DNA from: Anaerolineae bacterium
Lineage (GTDB): Bacteria; Chloroflexota; Anaerolineae; Aggregatilineales; Aggregatilineaceae
Length of the DNA: 64,000 nucleotides
Assembly (NCBI GenBank): GCA_016930015.1
Contig: JAFGHR010000038.1
Span: 16,405-80,404, forward strand
Direction of reading: 5' to 3'
A model generated the notes under the pieces. That model saw only the letters and a list, made by a program, of their open reading frames with translations, was not told where the DNA came from and made no database searches. Position 1 is the stretch's first letter. Each line of letters opens with the position of its first letter. Below are positions 20,360 to 30,367 of the stretch, piece by piece. The translations under genes and the position numbers were made by a program.

Positions 20360-20397
20360 AACCGGGGCAGCCTGATGATCGGGCGGCCCCGGTTTTT
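20360..20397 (+). terminator. Rho-independent terminator
   Basis: AACCGGGGC (20360-20368) / GCCCCGGTT (20386-20394) followed by TTTTT. Confidence 0.88.
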
Positions 20398-20564
20398 CCT
20401 GGTCGGCGACAAAACAACAGCAGGAACAACCAAATACACGCTGGTTTTCTTATACATTTTTTATGCCATGTTGAGGGGAATCTAACACCGGTCTGTTATT
20501 TCAATATCGAGGAAAAAGCGTCAAAATCGTACTATCTTACACAATCCATTGAGGAATACCGATT

Positions 20565-22439
20565 ATGGCTGATACCAGTTCAGAAACCTATTCGTTTCAA
20601 GCTGAAATCCAACAACTGTTAAATATCCTGGTCCATTCGTTGTATACCAACCGCGAGATATTCCTCCGCGAGTTAATCTCGAACGCATCAGATGCCCTGC
20701 ACCGCTTGCAGTTCGAAATGCTGACCCGCTCGGACGTGCTCGATGCCGATGTCGAATTAGGTGTTCACATCCACGCCGACAAAGACACGGGCACGCTGAC
20801 TATTACCGATACTGGAATCGGGATGAACCGGGATGAGTTGATCCAGAATCTAGGCACCATTGCGCAGTCGGGAGCCGCGAGTTTTTTACAGCGCCTGCAA
20901 GAAACACAGGATGTGCCTGCATTAGACGTGATCGGCCAGTTTGGGGTCGGGTTCTATTCGGTGTTTATGGTGGCCGACAAAGTGACCGTTACGTCCCGCT
21001 CATTTCGTCCGGATGACGAGGGCTGGGCCTGGATGTCGGACGGCAGCAGCACGTATCACATTCAACCGGACGACAAAACAACACGCGGAACAACCATTAC
21101 GATCAGCCTCAAAGAAGACGCTCACGAATTCCTGGAACCGTACCGTCTGCGCCAGATCGTCAAGAAACATTCCGACTTTATCGCGTTCCCGATCACCATC
21201 GGCGATGAAGTCGCCAACCAGCAAACGGCTATCTGGCGGCGGCCCGCACGTGATGTGCCGGACGATGATTACAACGCCTTCTACAAACAGCTTACGCTCG
21301 ATTTCCACGATCCCCTGCTGCACCTGCACATTGCCTCAGATGCGCCGGTTCAATTTTATAGTGTGTTGTTTATCCCTGAAAAAGCCGACCGCGGCATATT
21401 GAGCCTGCGGACCGACCACGGCCTGAAGCTCTACGCGCGAAAAGTGCTCATTCAGGACTATAACAAGGATTTTTTGCCGAACTATCTACGCTTTATGGAT
21501 GGCGTGGTGGATTCGGAAGACCTGCCGCTGAACGTAGCCCGCGAGTCGATCCAGACCACACGCACGATTAAACGCATCGGCATGTCGATCAAGGGCAAAA
21601 TCCTGGGGGAACTGGAACGTCTCGCCAATGACGAACCGGACCGGTATCTGGCATTCTGGCAGGAATTCGGCGTGTTTGTTAAGGAAGGGATCGCCACCGA
21701 AGCAGGCGACGCCGAGCGGCTTTCGCACCTGCTGCGCTTCCACTCGTCGCTGAGCGATGGCGAGACACCGACCGTAGCGCTCAACGATTACGTATCGCGC
21801 ATGAAGGACGACCAGGAGCATATTTATTATGTGCTGGCCGACAATGTGCGGTCGGCGGCTCACAGCCCGCACCTGGACACGTTCCACGCACGGGACTACG
21901 AAGTGTTATATCTGACGGATACGGTTGACAGCTTTTTGCTGATGAACCTGTCCGAATACGATAACAAACCGCTGCGCAACGTGGATGATGCCGGGCTGGA
22001 ACTGCCAGACATCGAGCCGGGCGACGAGTCTGCCGCGCCGAGGTTGGAGGAGGAACCGTTTGAAGCCGTGCGCCGACGGTTCGCGGACGTATTGGGTGAG
22101 CGCGTAACCGGGGTGCGCGAATCGCATATGCTCACCGAAAACCCGGTCCGGCTGGTGACGCCCGAAGGTCAGCTTGATCGTAATGTGCAGCGCGTCTACC
22201 GCATGCTGGATCAGGATTTTGAAGTGCCGAAAAAAAACCTCGAACTCAACCGCCGCCACCCGTTGATTCACAATTTGTCGGTTTTGTTACAAACCGATGC
22301 GGAAGCCGAGATCATCGACCAGACCATTGAGCAGTTATATGAAAACGCGCTGCTGGTGGACGGCATCCATCCCAACCCCGCCGCGATGGTCGCCCGCATC
22401 CACAAACTGATGGAACTGGCTACCCGGCGCTCGGAATGA
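20565..22439 (+). CDS. htpG: Molecular chaperone HtpG (Hsp90)
   Basis: QAEIQQLLNILVHSLYTNREIFLRELISNASDALHRLQFE, TDTGIGMNRDELIQNLGTIAQSG, QFGVGFYSVFMVADKV; full length 624 aa. Confidence 0.98.
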   Translation: MADTSSETYSFQAEIQQLLNILVHSLYTNREIFLRELISNASDALHRLQFEMLTRSDVLDADVELGVHIHADKDTGTLTITDTGIGMNRDELIQNLGTIAQSGAASFLQRLQETQDVPALDVIGQFGVGFYSVFMVADKVTVTSRSFRPDDEGWAWMSDGSSTYHIQPDDKTTRGTTITISLKEDAHEFLEPYRLRQIVKKHSDFIAFPITIGDEVANQQTAIWRRPARDVPDDDYNAFYKQLTLDFHDPLLHLHIASDAPVQFYSVLFIPEKADRGILSLRTDHGLKLYARKVLIQDYNKDFLPNYLRFMDGVVDSEDLPLNVARESIQTTRTIKRIGMSIKGKILGELERLANDEPDRYLAFWQEFGVFVKEGIATEAGDAERLSHLLRFHSSLSDGETPTVALNDYVSRMKDDQEHIYYVLADNVRSAAHSPHLDTFHARDYEVLYLTDTVDSFLLMNLSEYDNKPLRNVDDAGLELPDIEPGDESAAPRLEEEPFEAVRRRFADVLGERVTGVRESHMLTENPVRLVTPEGQLDRNVQRVYRMLDQDFEVPKKNLELNRRHPLIHNLSVLLQTDAEAEIIDQTIEQLYENALLVDGIHPNPAAMVARIHKLMELATRRSE

Positions 22440-22823
22440 GTGTAAGGCTTCGCCAAGATAATAATTACCCCAATCCCCGCGCGAGCAAGTTCGCGTTACC
22501 CCTTCCCTTAGGGTTTTCAGGGGCGGACGGGTGGCTGGGAAATTGAAGAGCACCTTAACAATCGTAAAGTCATGACATGGTGTTATTCTCAAAGGGTGCT
22601 TAAGCCCAAAGGAGAAAAACACCATGTCGATCTCATTGTACACGCGGATCGCGGCTGAGTTGAATCGCTACCTGGCCCCTCGCATAGACGCAAGCAGTCG
22701 GGAGCGTTTTCGATCCGCCGCACCCGGCTGTTGTTTCAGGCGCCCCATAGATTCATACCAAAAATACATTGGATATTCCGTTAAAAAACATAAGAGGACG
22801 CATAGAAATACTGCGCCAGCCAG

Positions 22824-23063
22824 ACGCTAAGACGGGGTAATCGCTTCAAAATCGAAAAACTCCCCTCCTCGCTGCGCTCGTGCCCCCTCCCCGGCCAAGC
22901 CATGGAGGGGACAAAACACCGACTCGCGCGCTGGAAAAGTCCCCCGTCCGCTTGTTTGGACGGGGCGCCGTCCAGCTTGGCCGGACGGGGGATTAGGGGG
23001 AAGGCGTTGCACAAGACACCCAACCGCCCATTTGAAGCGATAGCCCTGAACGCTAAGACGGGG
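22824..23063. repeat. MITE-like intergenic repeat: 11-bp terminal inverted repeats, 14-bp flanking direct repeats, nested hairpins
   Basis: IR ATCGCTTCAAA (22840-22850) / TTTGAAGCGAT (23031-23041), perfect. Direct repeat ACGCTAAGACGGGG at 22824-22837 and 23050-23063. Internal stems TCCCCCGTCCG/CGGACGGGGGA (22940-22950/22982-22992), TGGACGG/CCGTCCA (22957-22963/22968-22974) and CCCCTCC/GGAGGGG (22862-22868/22914-22920). Confidence 0.8.
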
Positions 23064-23159
23064 CGGTTATTGCACCGGGTTCCACTTAGGGTATAATCTT
23101 ATAACTTACTGAACGGCAGGAAGTGTGGTACAGAGAGTGAGTACAGGACAGTTTTTCCT

Positions 23160-23798
23160 ATGGATATAATCTGGTACGGTCATAGCTGTTTTCGCGTATC
23201 CGAACGGGGCCGCGCGTCGGTCGTAACCGATCCGTTCGGTGAAAACCTCGGCTACGAAGTTCCTCGCCTCAAAGCGGACATTGTTACCATCAGTCATGAT
23301 GCCCCCGGACACAATTATGTCGCCGGGGTAAAGGGTTATGAGCGCGTAATCGAAGATCCAGGAGAATACGAGATCGGGGGCGTGTTCATTATCGGGGTGG
23401 CGACCTACGACCGCACGCAAGAAAATCCACGTCGTAATGTCGTGTATGTGCTGGATTATGAGGGGTTGACGGTCACGCACCTGGGGGATTTGGACCATGT
23501 GCCAAATCAATCTATGATCGATGCATTAGGCTCGATTGACATCGCACTGGTACCCGTTGGTGACGGGGGAGCGCTCGGTTCCAGTCAGGCAGCCGAAGTT
23601 GTCAGCTTGCTTGAACCACGGATAGTTATCCCGATGCATTATCGCACTCCGGCTTTGCGCGGCCTGGAACTGGACCCGGTTGATCGGTTTCTCAAAGAAA
23701 TGGGCGTCAGCACAATCGAAGAAGAAGACATACTGCGGGTTTCATCAACCAGCATGCCTGAACAAACACAGGTCGTGGTGTTAAACTACGAGCACTGA
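23160..23798 (+). CDS. MBL-fold metallo-hydrolase
   Basis: MDIIWYGHSCFRVSERGRASVVTDPFG...DIVTISHDAPGHNYV; YVLDYEGLTVTHLGDLDHVPNQ; IVIPMHYRTP. Confidence 0.85.
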   Translation: MDIIWYGHSCFRVSERGRASVVTDPFGENLGYEVPRLKADIVTISHDAPGHNYVAGVKGYERVIEDPGEYEIGGVFIIGVATYDRTQENPRRNVVYVLDYEGLTVTHLGDLDHVPNQSMIDALGSIDIALVPVGDGGALGSSQAAEVVSLLEPRIVIPMHYRTPALRGLELDPVDRFLKEMGVSTIEEEDILRVSSTSMPEQTQVVVLNYEH

Positions 23799-23868
23799 GT
23801 CAGGCGCATGGATTAAATGAGCGGTTGTTTTTTATGGCGGGTGGTGGGCGAGAGGAACAAACACAAGG

Positions 23869-24168
23869 ATGATCAAGCTGTTGCTGAGTTGGGATATCAA
23901 ACCCGGTCGTGATCAGGAATATTTCGAATTCATGGTTCGCGAATTCGCTCCAGGCATCACACGCATGGGGTTAACCCCAACCGAAGCGTGGTTCGCGCTG
24001 TACGGCGACTGCCCGCAGATTCTCATGGAAGGGATCGCCGACGATCTCGATACCGTGCGCGGCCTGTTAAACAGCGAGGAATGGTCCACACTGCACGGCA
24101 AACTGTTGGGTTATGTTGATAATTACAGCCAGAAGATTGTCCGTGCTAACGCTGGCTTCCAGATATAA
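23869..24168 (+). CDS. Conserved hypothetical protein (99 aa)
   Basis: Complete ORF with coding-like composition followed by a terminator; MIKLLLSWDIKPGRDQEYFEFMVREFAPGITRMGL. Confidence 0.7.
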   Translation: MIKLLLSWDIKPGRDQEYFEFMVREFAPGITRMGLTPTEAWFALYGDCPQILMEGIADDLDTVRGLLNSEEWSTLHGKLLGYVDNYSQKIVRANAGFQI

Positions 24169-24190
24169 CAGCAGCGAGCACCACCAACCC

Positions 24191-24224
24191 AAAAGGCAAC
24201 CTGATCATGCGGTTGCCTTTTTTA
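24191..24224 (+). terminator. Rho-independent terminator, probably bidirectional between convergent genes
   Basis: AAAAGGCAACC (24191-24201) / GGTTGCCTTTT (24211-24221) followed by T run. Confidence 0.92.
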
Positions 24225-24255
24225 ATTGGGTAATTGATCCGAAGTCACCGGGCGA

Positions 24256-24570
24256 TCACTCTTTTTTCGCCGGGCTGGAGTCAGATGAGGAAGCAGCTTT
24301 AGGCGATGTATCGGGTTTTGCGGCCTTATCGCCCTTGTCGGGTTTGTCGTCCGATTCAGCTTCTTTCTTGGGAGAAACTGCCAGGTTATTTTTACCCCTG
24401 CTATCCTTCACATACCAACCCGATCCTTTGAATACGATTCCTACAGGCTGTGGCACCCGGTGAGTATACCCTCCGCACTCCGGACATTCAGCGATGGGAT
24501 CATCGGCGAACTTCTGGCGGGCATCAAAACGTACACCACATTCTTCACATTCGTAGGTATAGATTGGCAT
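24256..24570 (-). CDS. FmdB-family zinc ribbon protein
   Basis: MPIYTYECEECGVRFDARQKFADDPIAECPECGGYTHRVPQPVGIVFKGSGWYVKDSRGKN. Confidence 0.92.
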   Translation of the reverse strand: MPIYTYECEECGVRFDARQKFADDPIAECPECGGYTHRVPQPVGIVFKGSGWYVKDSRGKNNLAVSPKKEAESDDKPDKGDKAAKPDTSPKAASSSDSSPAKKE

Positions 24571-24677
24571 AACACGTCACCTCGACATTTCCTTCCAACG
24601 TTATAGTATAAAGGAATTCATGCCCGGCGTAAAGGAATTTTGAGTAAAAAATACACAAGAAATTACAGCTTTTTATA

Positions 24678-25688
24678 CTATTCAAGTCCCAACAAATCGG
24701 CCATCAACACCGCGCCTTCGTTTTCCTGTGGCAGTTTGCTCAAGTACCGCTCCGTGATAGCCACATTCGAGTGGCGCAGCAGGCGGCTGATCACGTCAAT
24801 GGATACCCCTGTGTGCTGAAGCGCGCCAGCGATACTGCGCCGGAGATCGTGAGGGGCCACATTGCCCAAACCGGCATGTTCGGCTGCCCCGCTCACAATC
24901 CGCCACAGCGCATCCGCTGTCAGGCCGCTGTCCGCAATACGCCCGCCCTTCCAAATACGCCGGATCAGGGCGCTGTCGAGAGCCGGATCGAACAGATCGG
25001 ACCAATCTTGCAGCGACTGCACTACGTTTGACGGAATATCGACATACACCGCCTTGCTGCCTTTACCATGAACGAACATAACGGGACGGCCATTTTGTGT
25101 TCCGAGATCGCTCCACCGGGCACCGGCCAATTCTTCACGGCGGAGCGCCATCGTGCACAACATGCCCATAATAACCCGGTTGCGGACGCGCTGGGTGGGT
25201 GTAGTGGCAATCGCTTCACCGGAGATCATTAATATTTTGAGCTGCTCTGGTGCCAACCACCGCCCCGGACGCTGCCCATCTTCGGCACGGGGGATACGGA
25301 CATTACCCATCGCCGCGCTCGTGTAATCGTCCAATAACCCGGCTTCGGCCAGCAGACTGGATAGGGTCACAATCGCCGCGCGCGCCTGGTTTAACGCCTG
25401 TTTCCCCTGGCCTTCATTGGCCAGATGCCCCAGCCATGCACGCAAATGGGGGGCCGTCATGATCGGCAGCAGGAGGGGCAGCGGCAGGGCATGCATACGC
25501 TGCGTGCGCGCTTTGCCAAACGTTAGTAATAACCCGGCACCGTCAGCCAAAAACCGATCGACCCACCGGGTATAAGCACGCCGGGTATGCTGGCTGCTGG
25601 CGCGGCCCATTAACACCTTTGCGTAGTCAAACGTAGCTTCGGTCGGGATTTCAAGACGGGTGTTCAATGGCTGAAGCTGGTTGTTCAT
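24678..25688 (-). CDS. Tyrosine recombinase / site-specific integrase (XerC/D-like)
   Basis: Catalytic pattern visible: ALRREELAGARW (Arg), HDLRRSIAG (HxxR), LLRHSN (His), ITERYLSK (Tyr). Confidence 0.92.
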   Translation of the reverse strand: MNNQLQPLNTRLEIPTEATFDYAKVLMGRASSQHTRRAYTRWVDRFLADGAGLLLTFGKARTQRMHALPLPLLLPIMTAPHLRAWLGHLANEGQGKQALNQARAAIVTLSSLLAEAGLLDDYTSAAMGNVRIPRAEDGQRPGRWLAPEQLKILMISGEAIATTPTQRVRNRVIMGMLCTMALRREELAGARWSDLGTQNGRPVMFVHGKGSKAVYVDIPSNVVQSLQDWSDLFDPALDSALIRRIWKGGRIADSGLTADALWRIVSGAAEHAGLGNVAPHDLRRSIAGALQHTGVSIDVISRLLRHSNVAITERYLSKLPQENEGAVLMADLLGLE

Positions 25689-25829
25689 ACACTATCTCCG
25701 GTACCGGGTTGCAGATGGTCGGGTAACTGCTGCATTTATCTATCATAACACATACCCCAACGGTATCGCGCCGCACACTTTTAGACTATAGTTTGACCAG
25801 ACAATACGTATGTTTGCACGAGAAACACG

Positions 25830-27332
25830 ATGAGATTAATCAGGCAGCGCACCGAGGCGGTATTGGGTATTGACGTTGGCACCCAGAGCACCAAATGCGT
25901 TGTGCTGAGCGATAATGGCGACCTGCTCGGTATCGGGCAGCATGGGTACGGCGTTCAAAAACCGCGCCCGAATTGGGCCGAACAATCTCCGGATGAATGG
26001 TGGAACGCTGCCATTAGCGCCGTACGTGATGCCATGCGCCAGGCCAATATACCCCCGACGCGCATATGCGGCATCGGGCTGGCGGGCCAGATGCACGGTT
26101 TGGTAGTGGTCGATCACAACCTGCTGCCACTCCGCCCGGCGATCATCTGGCTCGACCGCCGCAGCGCGAATCTCTGCGATACCGTGTTGGAACGGGTCGG
26201 ACACGATACAGCAGTTCAGATCGCCGGAAACCGCCTATCACCGGGGTTCGCAGCGGCCAGTCTCGCCTGGCTGAACGAAGTCGAACCCGACACGCTCGCC
26301 CAGGCGCGCGCGGTTCTACAGCCCAAAGACTATCTCGTGCTGAGGCTCACAGGGGAGCTTTGCAGCGAGCCAAGTGATGCGTCGGCAACCTGGCTGTTTG
26401 ATATCCACCAGCGCGTTTGGTCTCCCGTGCTGGCCGAGGCGTGCGGCGTCCCTCTGGACATCCTGCCGCCTGTAACCGAATCCGCGGACGTGGTGGGACA
26501 CCTGCGCACCGAGGCCGCCGACGCCCTCGGTTTGCGCGAAGGACTCCCGGTCGTGGCCGGAGCCGCCGACCAGGCGGCGCTGCTGCTGGGTGCCGGTGTT
26601 ATCGACTCCGGGCGCGGATCGCTCACACTGGGAACCGGCGGCCAGATCACGATCGTGTCAAACCGGCCCCGTATTGATCCTGAACTCCGGCTGAACACAT
26701 TTTTCCACGCCGTACCGGGACTGTGGTACACGATGGGCGCGATCTTGAACGGCGGCATCGCGCTGCGCTGGTGGCGGCAGGCAGCCAGCCCGGACGATAA
26801 TCATTCGTATCCTGAGTTATTGGCGACGGCGGAACACGTCCCCGCCGGGTCAGATGGCCTGATCTTTTTGCCCTACCTGGAAGGCGAACGCACCCCGCAC
26901 ATGGACCCACAGGCATCAGGGGCATTTGTCGGCCTGACGCTGCATCACACCCAGGCGCACCTGACACGCGCCGTGCTCGAAGGGGTCGCGTTTGCGTTTC
27001 GAGACTGCCTGCTCACGCTCCAGGAAACCGGACCGGTCCCGGATCATTTCCTGATCGGTGGGGGCGGCTCACAAAGTGGGCTGTGGCGGCGAATCCTGGC
27101 AAGTGTGCTCGGCGTCAGCCTGCAAACAGTCGAAGGTTCCGAACACACAGCTATGGGCGCGGCGCTGCTGGCCGGTTTGGGAGCGAACCTGTTTTACGAC
27201 CTGCCGCAAGCCGTCGCGCACGCGGTGCACTACGGGCCTACGGTTACACCAGACCCCGCCGAACAAGCTATCTATGGCGAACGGCATGCCCAGTTTCAGG
27301 CATTGTACCCGGCCTTGCGTAACATCCGGTGA
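25830..27332 (+). CDS. xylB: Xylulokinase (FGGY family)
   Basis: VLGIDVGTQSTKCVVLSDNGDLLG, GIGLAGQMHGLVVVD, LRPAIIWLDRRS, FLPYLEGERTPHMDPQASGAFVGLTLHH, IGGGGSQSGLWRRILASVLG. Confidence 0.93.
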   Translation: MRLIRQRTEAVLGIDVGTQSTKCVVLSDNGDLLGIGQHGYGVQKPRPNWAEQSPDEWWNAAISAVRDAMRQANIPPTRICGIGLAGQMHGLVVVDHNLLPLRPAIIWLDRRSANLCDTVLERVGHDTAVQIAGNRLSPGFAAASLAWLNEVEPDTLAQARAVLQPKDYLVLRLTGELCSEPSDASATWLFDIHQRVWSPVLAEACGVPLDILPPVTESADVVGHLRTEAADALGLREGLPVVAGAADQAALLLGAGVIDSGRGSLTLGTGGQITIVSNRPRIDPELRLNTFFHAVPGLWYTMGAILNGGIALRWWRQAASPDDNHSYPELLATAEHVPAGSDGLIFLPYLEGERTPHMDPQASGAFVGLTLHHTQAHLTRAVLEGVAFAFRDCLLTLQETGPVPDHFLIGGGGSQSGLWRRILASVLGVSLQTVEGSEHTAMGAALLAGLGANLFYDLPQAVAHAVHYGPTVTPDPAEQAIYGERHAQFQALYPALRNIR

Positions 27333-27428
27333 TGCAGCTAAGGCTGAACCAGGAAAATATACCGCCCGTTTGTTCACCCTTGCCGGGGATCGGGTAATTA
27401 TTTTTATGGCGTAGCAGCCTACAACAGA

Positions 27429-28646
27429 TCACGACCACCCACGACGACTGCTGATCTGCCATCCGGCCCACACAATCACGGCCATGATCAACACCGCGAT
27501 CACGCGCACCATGATCAACGCCGGGCGTGTATCAGCGATCAGCACTGCCGTGATGACCAGCCCTAACCCGGCCACCAGGTACACCAGCAGCCGCTCACGC
27601 TCCCCCTGAAGCAGCAGCACGCGCGTTTGAACCGATCGCATCAGGATTTCCATACGCCGCTGCATGGTTGCGATGTGGTGCAGATCGGTTTCGATCTGGG
27701 TCTGCATCATCTCCAGGTCCGCCACACGCGCCGCCCATACATTCGGCCCGGCATCCCACAAACCGGACTGCATCAGCGCCAACCGGTAGCCGGTAGCCAA
27801 TATGCGTAATTCCTGGGCAGCGGCTTCAGTGGTCGATAGGTCGCCCAATACGTCATTGTACGCCGACTCCAATGTCTCTAGCTGGGTACGAAGCGGCGTC
27901 ACCGCATCTCGATGATGGTCGTGGGTTCCGGGTGTGGCCCAATCTTGCATGGTTTGTGCCACCTGGTCCAGCGCGTGCCGTTGAGTCCGGACCGAGCTAG
28001 ACGCGTGGGTTTCGTATGTGTTCAGGCGATGGTGGGCCTGGGTAGCATACCAATCCAGGCGGGGGGCCTGCGTGCTCAAAAAGTGGTTGGCGCGCATCTG
28101 GGTACGCGCATCGGGATACACCAGCACGTGGGATGCATCATCCCGGCTGAGACATAACACACCAAACGAAGTTTTGAGCGGTTGTGAGCGGTTCTGTTCC
28201 AGGTCTTCCGGTGGGCGCGGCGCGATCCCGCACCAGTAATGGATTGCCTGGAGCCACGACGGCGTTGTGGGCGGCGGATTCAAGGATTCATCCAACATCG
28301 TCCAGACAGCCTGCTCGTGTTCCCCTGCGCGCGCGACCACCACCCGCAGCAGCAGCATGTTGCGCAGCACATACGCAAATAACCACGCCGACGCGTTGAT
28401 CTGCCCTTGCAGCTCGCCTGTTTGCATCAGCAAGTGAACGGTCGAAGGTGACTGGCTTTCCCACGGCGAGAACGGCGGCAGCGTTGGGGTATGCATCGAC
28501 AACCAGCCCGCGACCGATTGAAGAATACGCTGCGTGTCCATCACAAAAGCGTTGTGACGTTCCTGGCGGCGAGTCGGGCTGTCGCCGGGGGCCTCACGCA
28601 GGTAATAGTAAGTGACATTCACCATCGGCTCTCGGATAATCATCAT
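27429..28646 (-). CDS. Hypothetical protein with coiled-coil and C-terminal TM segments (CorA-like topology only by shape)
   Basis: 405 aa ORF; two C-terminal hydrophobic segments (LLVYLVAGLGLVITAVLIA, LIMVRVIAVLIMAVIVWAGW); family not recognised. Confidence 0.65.
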   Translation of the reverse strand: MMIIREPMVNVTYYYLREAPGDSPTRRQERHNAFVMDTQRILQSVAGWLSMHTPTLPPFSPWESQSPSTVHLLMQTGELQGQINASAWLFAYVLRNMLLLRVVVARAGEHEQAVWTMLDESLNPPPTTPSWLQAIHYWCGIAPRPPEDLEQNRSQPLKTSFGVLCLSRDDASHVLVYPDARTQMRANHFLSTQAPRLDWYATQAHHRLNTYETHASSSVRTQRHALDQVAQTMQDWATPGTHDHHRDAVTPLRTQLETLESAYNDVLGDLSTTEAAAQELRILATGYRLALMQSGLWDAGPNVWAARVADLEMMQTQIETDLHHIATMQRRMEILMRSVQTRVLLLQGERERLLVYLVAGLGLVITAVLIADTRPALIMVRVIAVLIMAVIVWAGWQISSRRGWS

Positions 28647-28739
28647 GCATCCCCTTTACGATTGACTGGCGGTTACTGCTGGCCAGACATCTGCCACAAC
28701 CGGCGCTGACCGATCAATACTGCACGTTCGGGTAAAAAT

Positions 28740-28766
28740 CTTCCTGGGCAACCACCGGCCAGGAAG
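28740..28766. other. Hairpin in divergent intergenic region
   Basis: CTTCCTGG (28740-28747) / CCAGGAAG (28759-28766), with TTTCTTTTTCT shortly downstream on + strand. Confidence 0.5.
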
Positions 28767-29029
28767 GAATGCCGTTTCTTTTTCTCCCACTACGTGTAAA
28801 ACCGCGCTGCACGGGTGAAAGTTACACAACTATGAACAAACCCAACATGTGCGCACTGTTATCTTAATGATAAACAAAAACAGCGTCCGGGCCAGTATCA
28901 TAGACAAAATCGAGACATCTTATGTGGATGCCAATACACACCGGTTAACCGGCCTGTCGAATACTTGCTGCTCCTGGTCTGTCACGGTATAAACAAGCGG
29001 CTTAGTTCAAAAAACGGTCAACGATACGT

Positions 29030-30367
29030 GTGATAGCAGACCATTCAATTTCCCAACGGCGAAAAATTTGGGCGGCTCCGGCAGCCGTTTTTTTTGTTGC
29101 CCTGGCGCTGCGACTGCTGTTTGTGCTCGCGCTGGATACGTCCCCCGCGCTCGAAGGCGGTGACGCCAACTGGTACATGGAATACGGCCACGACCTGGTG
29201 ACGACCGGAACGACAGCCGGGCCGGTGCAAACCGCGCCGCTGTATCTGATCGTTGTGGGCAGTGTGCAGACGCTGACACCCGGCGGGTCTTCCGGTGATG
29301 CGGTCTACACGTATACCGAGATGCAGGTGATCCGTATCCTGCAGGCGATACTCGGCGCGGGCCTGTGCCTGTTTGCGGCGGAGCTTGCACGCCGCACATT
29401 CTCCCAGGGCGTAGGGTGGATCACCGGTTTTGTGCTGGCTATCAGCCCGACACTCATCATCGAAGCTGGTCACCTGACAACTGAGGGGTTGTTCCTGTTT
29501 TTGCTGGTCGGGGGACTGGCTCTGTATGCACGCGGGCAGCCTCAACCCACCGTCCGCCTGGTGGCCGCCGTTGGCGTCGTCCTGGGATTGGCCACACTGA
29601 CACGCGCCATCCTGTTACTATTCCCGGCGGCATTTGTACTACACCTGTTTCTGAACCATCGTGAGCGCTGGATTCGTCTATCCCTGGCCCTGTTACTCAG
29701 TTTTGGGCTAATCACATCAACCTGGACCGTATATAACGCGCTGCACTGGCACCGGTTCATCATTGGCGGTGAGGGGCTGTTGAGCTTTCTGTACCTGGGC
29801 GCTGAAGGCCCCGCCGCACCGGCAGACCTCGACAGTGAACTGGGCATTACAGTCGAAGATGACGCCGACGACCGGCACGACGCCCTCCGCGAAGGCGTTG
29901 TCGACAGCATCACGAGTGATCCGGCTGGCTGGGCGGGCCATCGTGTGAAAGAACTGGTCCGGTCCTATCTCCAACCGCATAACACGGTTTATTTTGGTGG
30001 TCAGAGTGTGAAAGATGCAGCCGCGGATTGGCTGCGCGGTGACCGGTCCCTGGCAGGACTACGCGATATCATAAGTATGCCGGACTTCGGGTATAAACTG
30101 CTGCTGTATGCGTTCCACTACGGCGGGCTGATTCTCGGTGCGGCGGGCATGGTGCTCGCCTGGCGCCGCTGGTTTGACCTGCTGCCGCTGTACGCCGTCC
30201 CGCTCTACTTCACAGCGATTCACCTGGTGCTGCTGGCCCTGCCGCGTTACCTGTTCCCACTCTATCCGGTCCTGTGGGTGTTCGGATCGGCGGTCATCGT
30301 TCAATCGTGGGACAGATTCCGCCGCCAACCCGAACACGGACAACGCCACGCCTTATTCAGACGGTGA
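29030..30367 (+). CDS. Glycosyltransferase family 39-like polytopic membrane protein
   Basis: GTG start; FFVALALRLLFVLALD...GGDANWYMEYGHDLVTTG; multiple TM; arrangement typical of GT-C/ArnT-like mannosyltransferases. Confidence 0.7.
   Translation: MIADHSISQRRKIWAAPAAVFFVALALRLLFVLALDTSPALEGGDANWYMEYGHDLVTTGTTAGPVQTAPLYLIVVGSVQTLTPGGSSGDAVYTYTEMQVIRILQAILGAGLCLFAAELARRTFSQGVGWITGFVLAISPTLIIEAGHLTTEGLFLFLLVGGLALYARGQPQPTVRLVAAVGVVLGLATLTRAILLLFPAAFVLHLFLNHRERWIRLSLALLLSFGLITSTWTVYNALHWHRFIIGGEGLLSFLYLGAEGPAAPADLDSELGITVEDDADDRHDALREGVVDSITSDPAGWAGHRVKELVRSYLQPHNTVYFGGQSVKDAAADWLRGDRSLAGLRDIISMPDFGYKLLLYAFHYGGLILGAAGMVLAWRRWFDLLPLYAVPLYFTAIHLVLLALPRYLFPLYPVLWVFGSAVIVQSWDRFRRQPEHGQRHALFRR

Noticed and set aside
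22781-23023. 80-aa minus ORF MGVLCNAFPLIPRPAKLDGAPSKQ...
   Set aside because: Lies inside the inverted-repeat element; composition reflects the repeat, not a protein.
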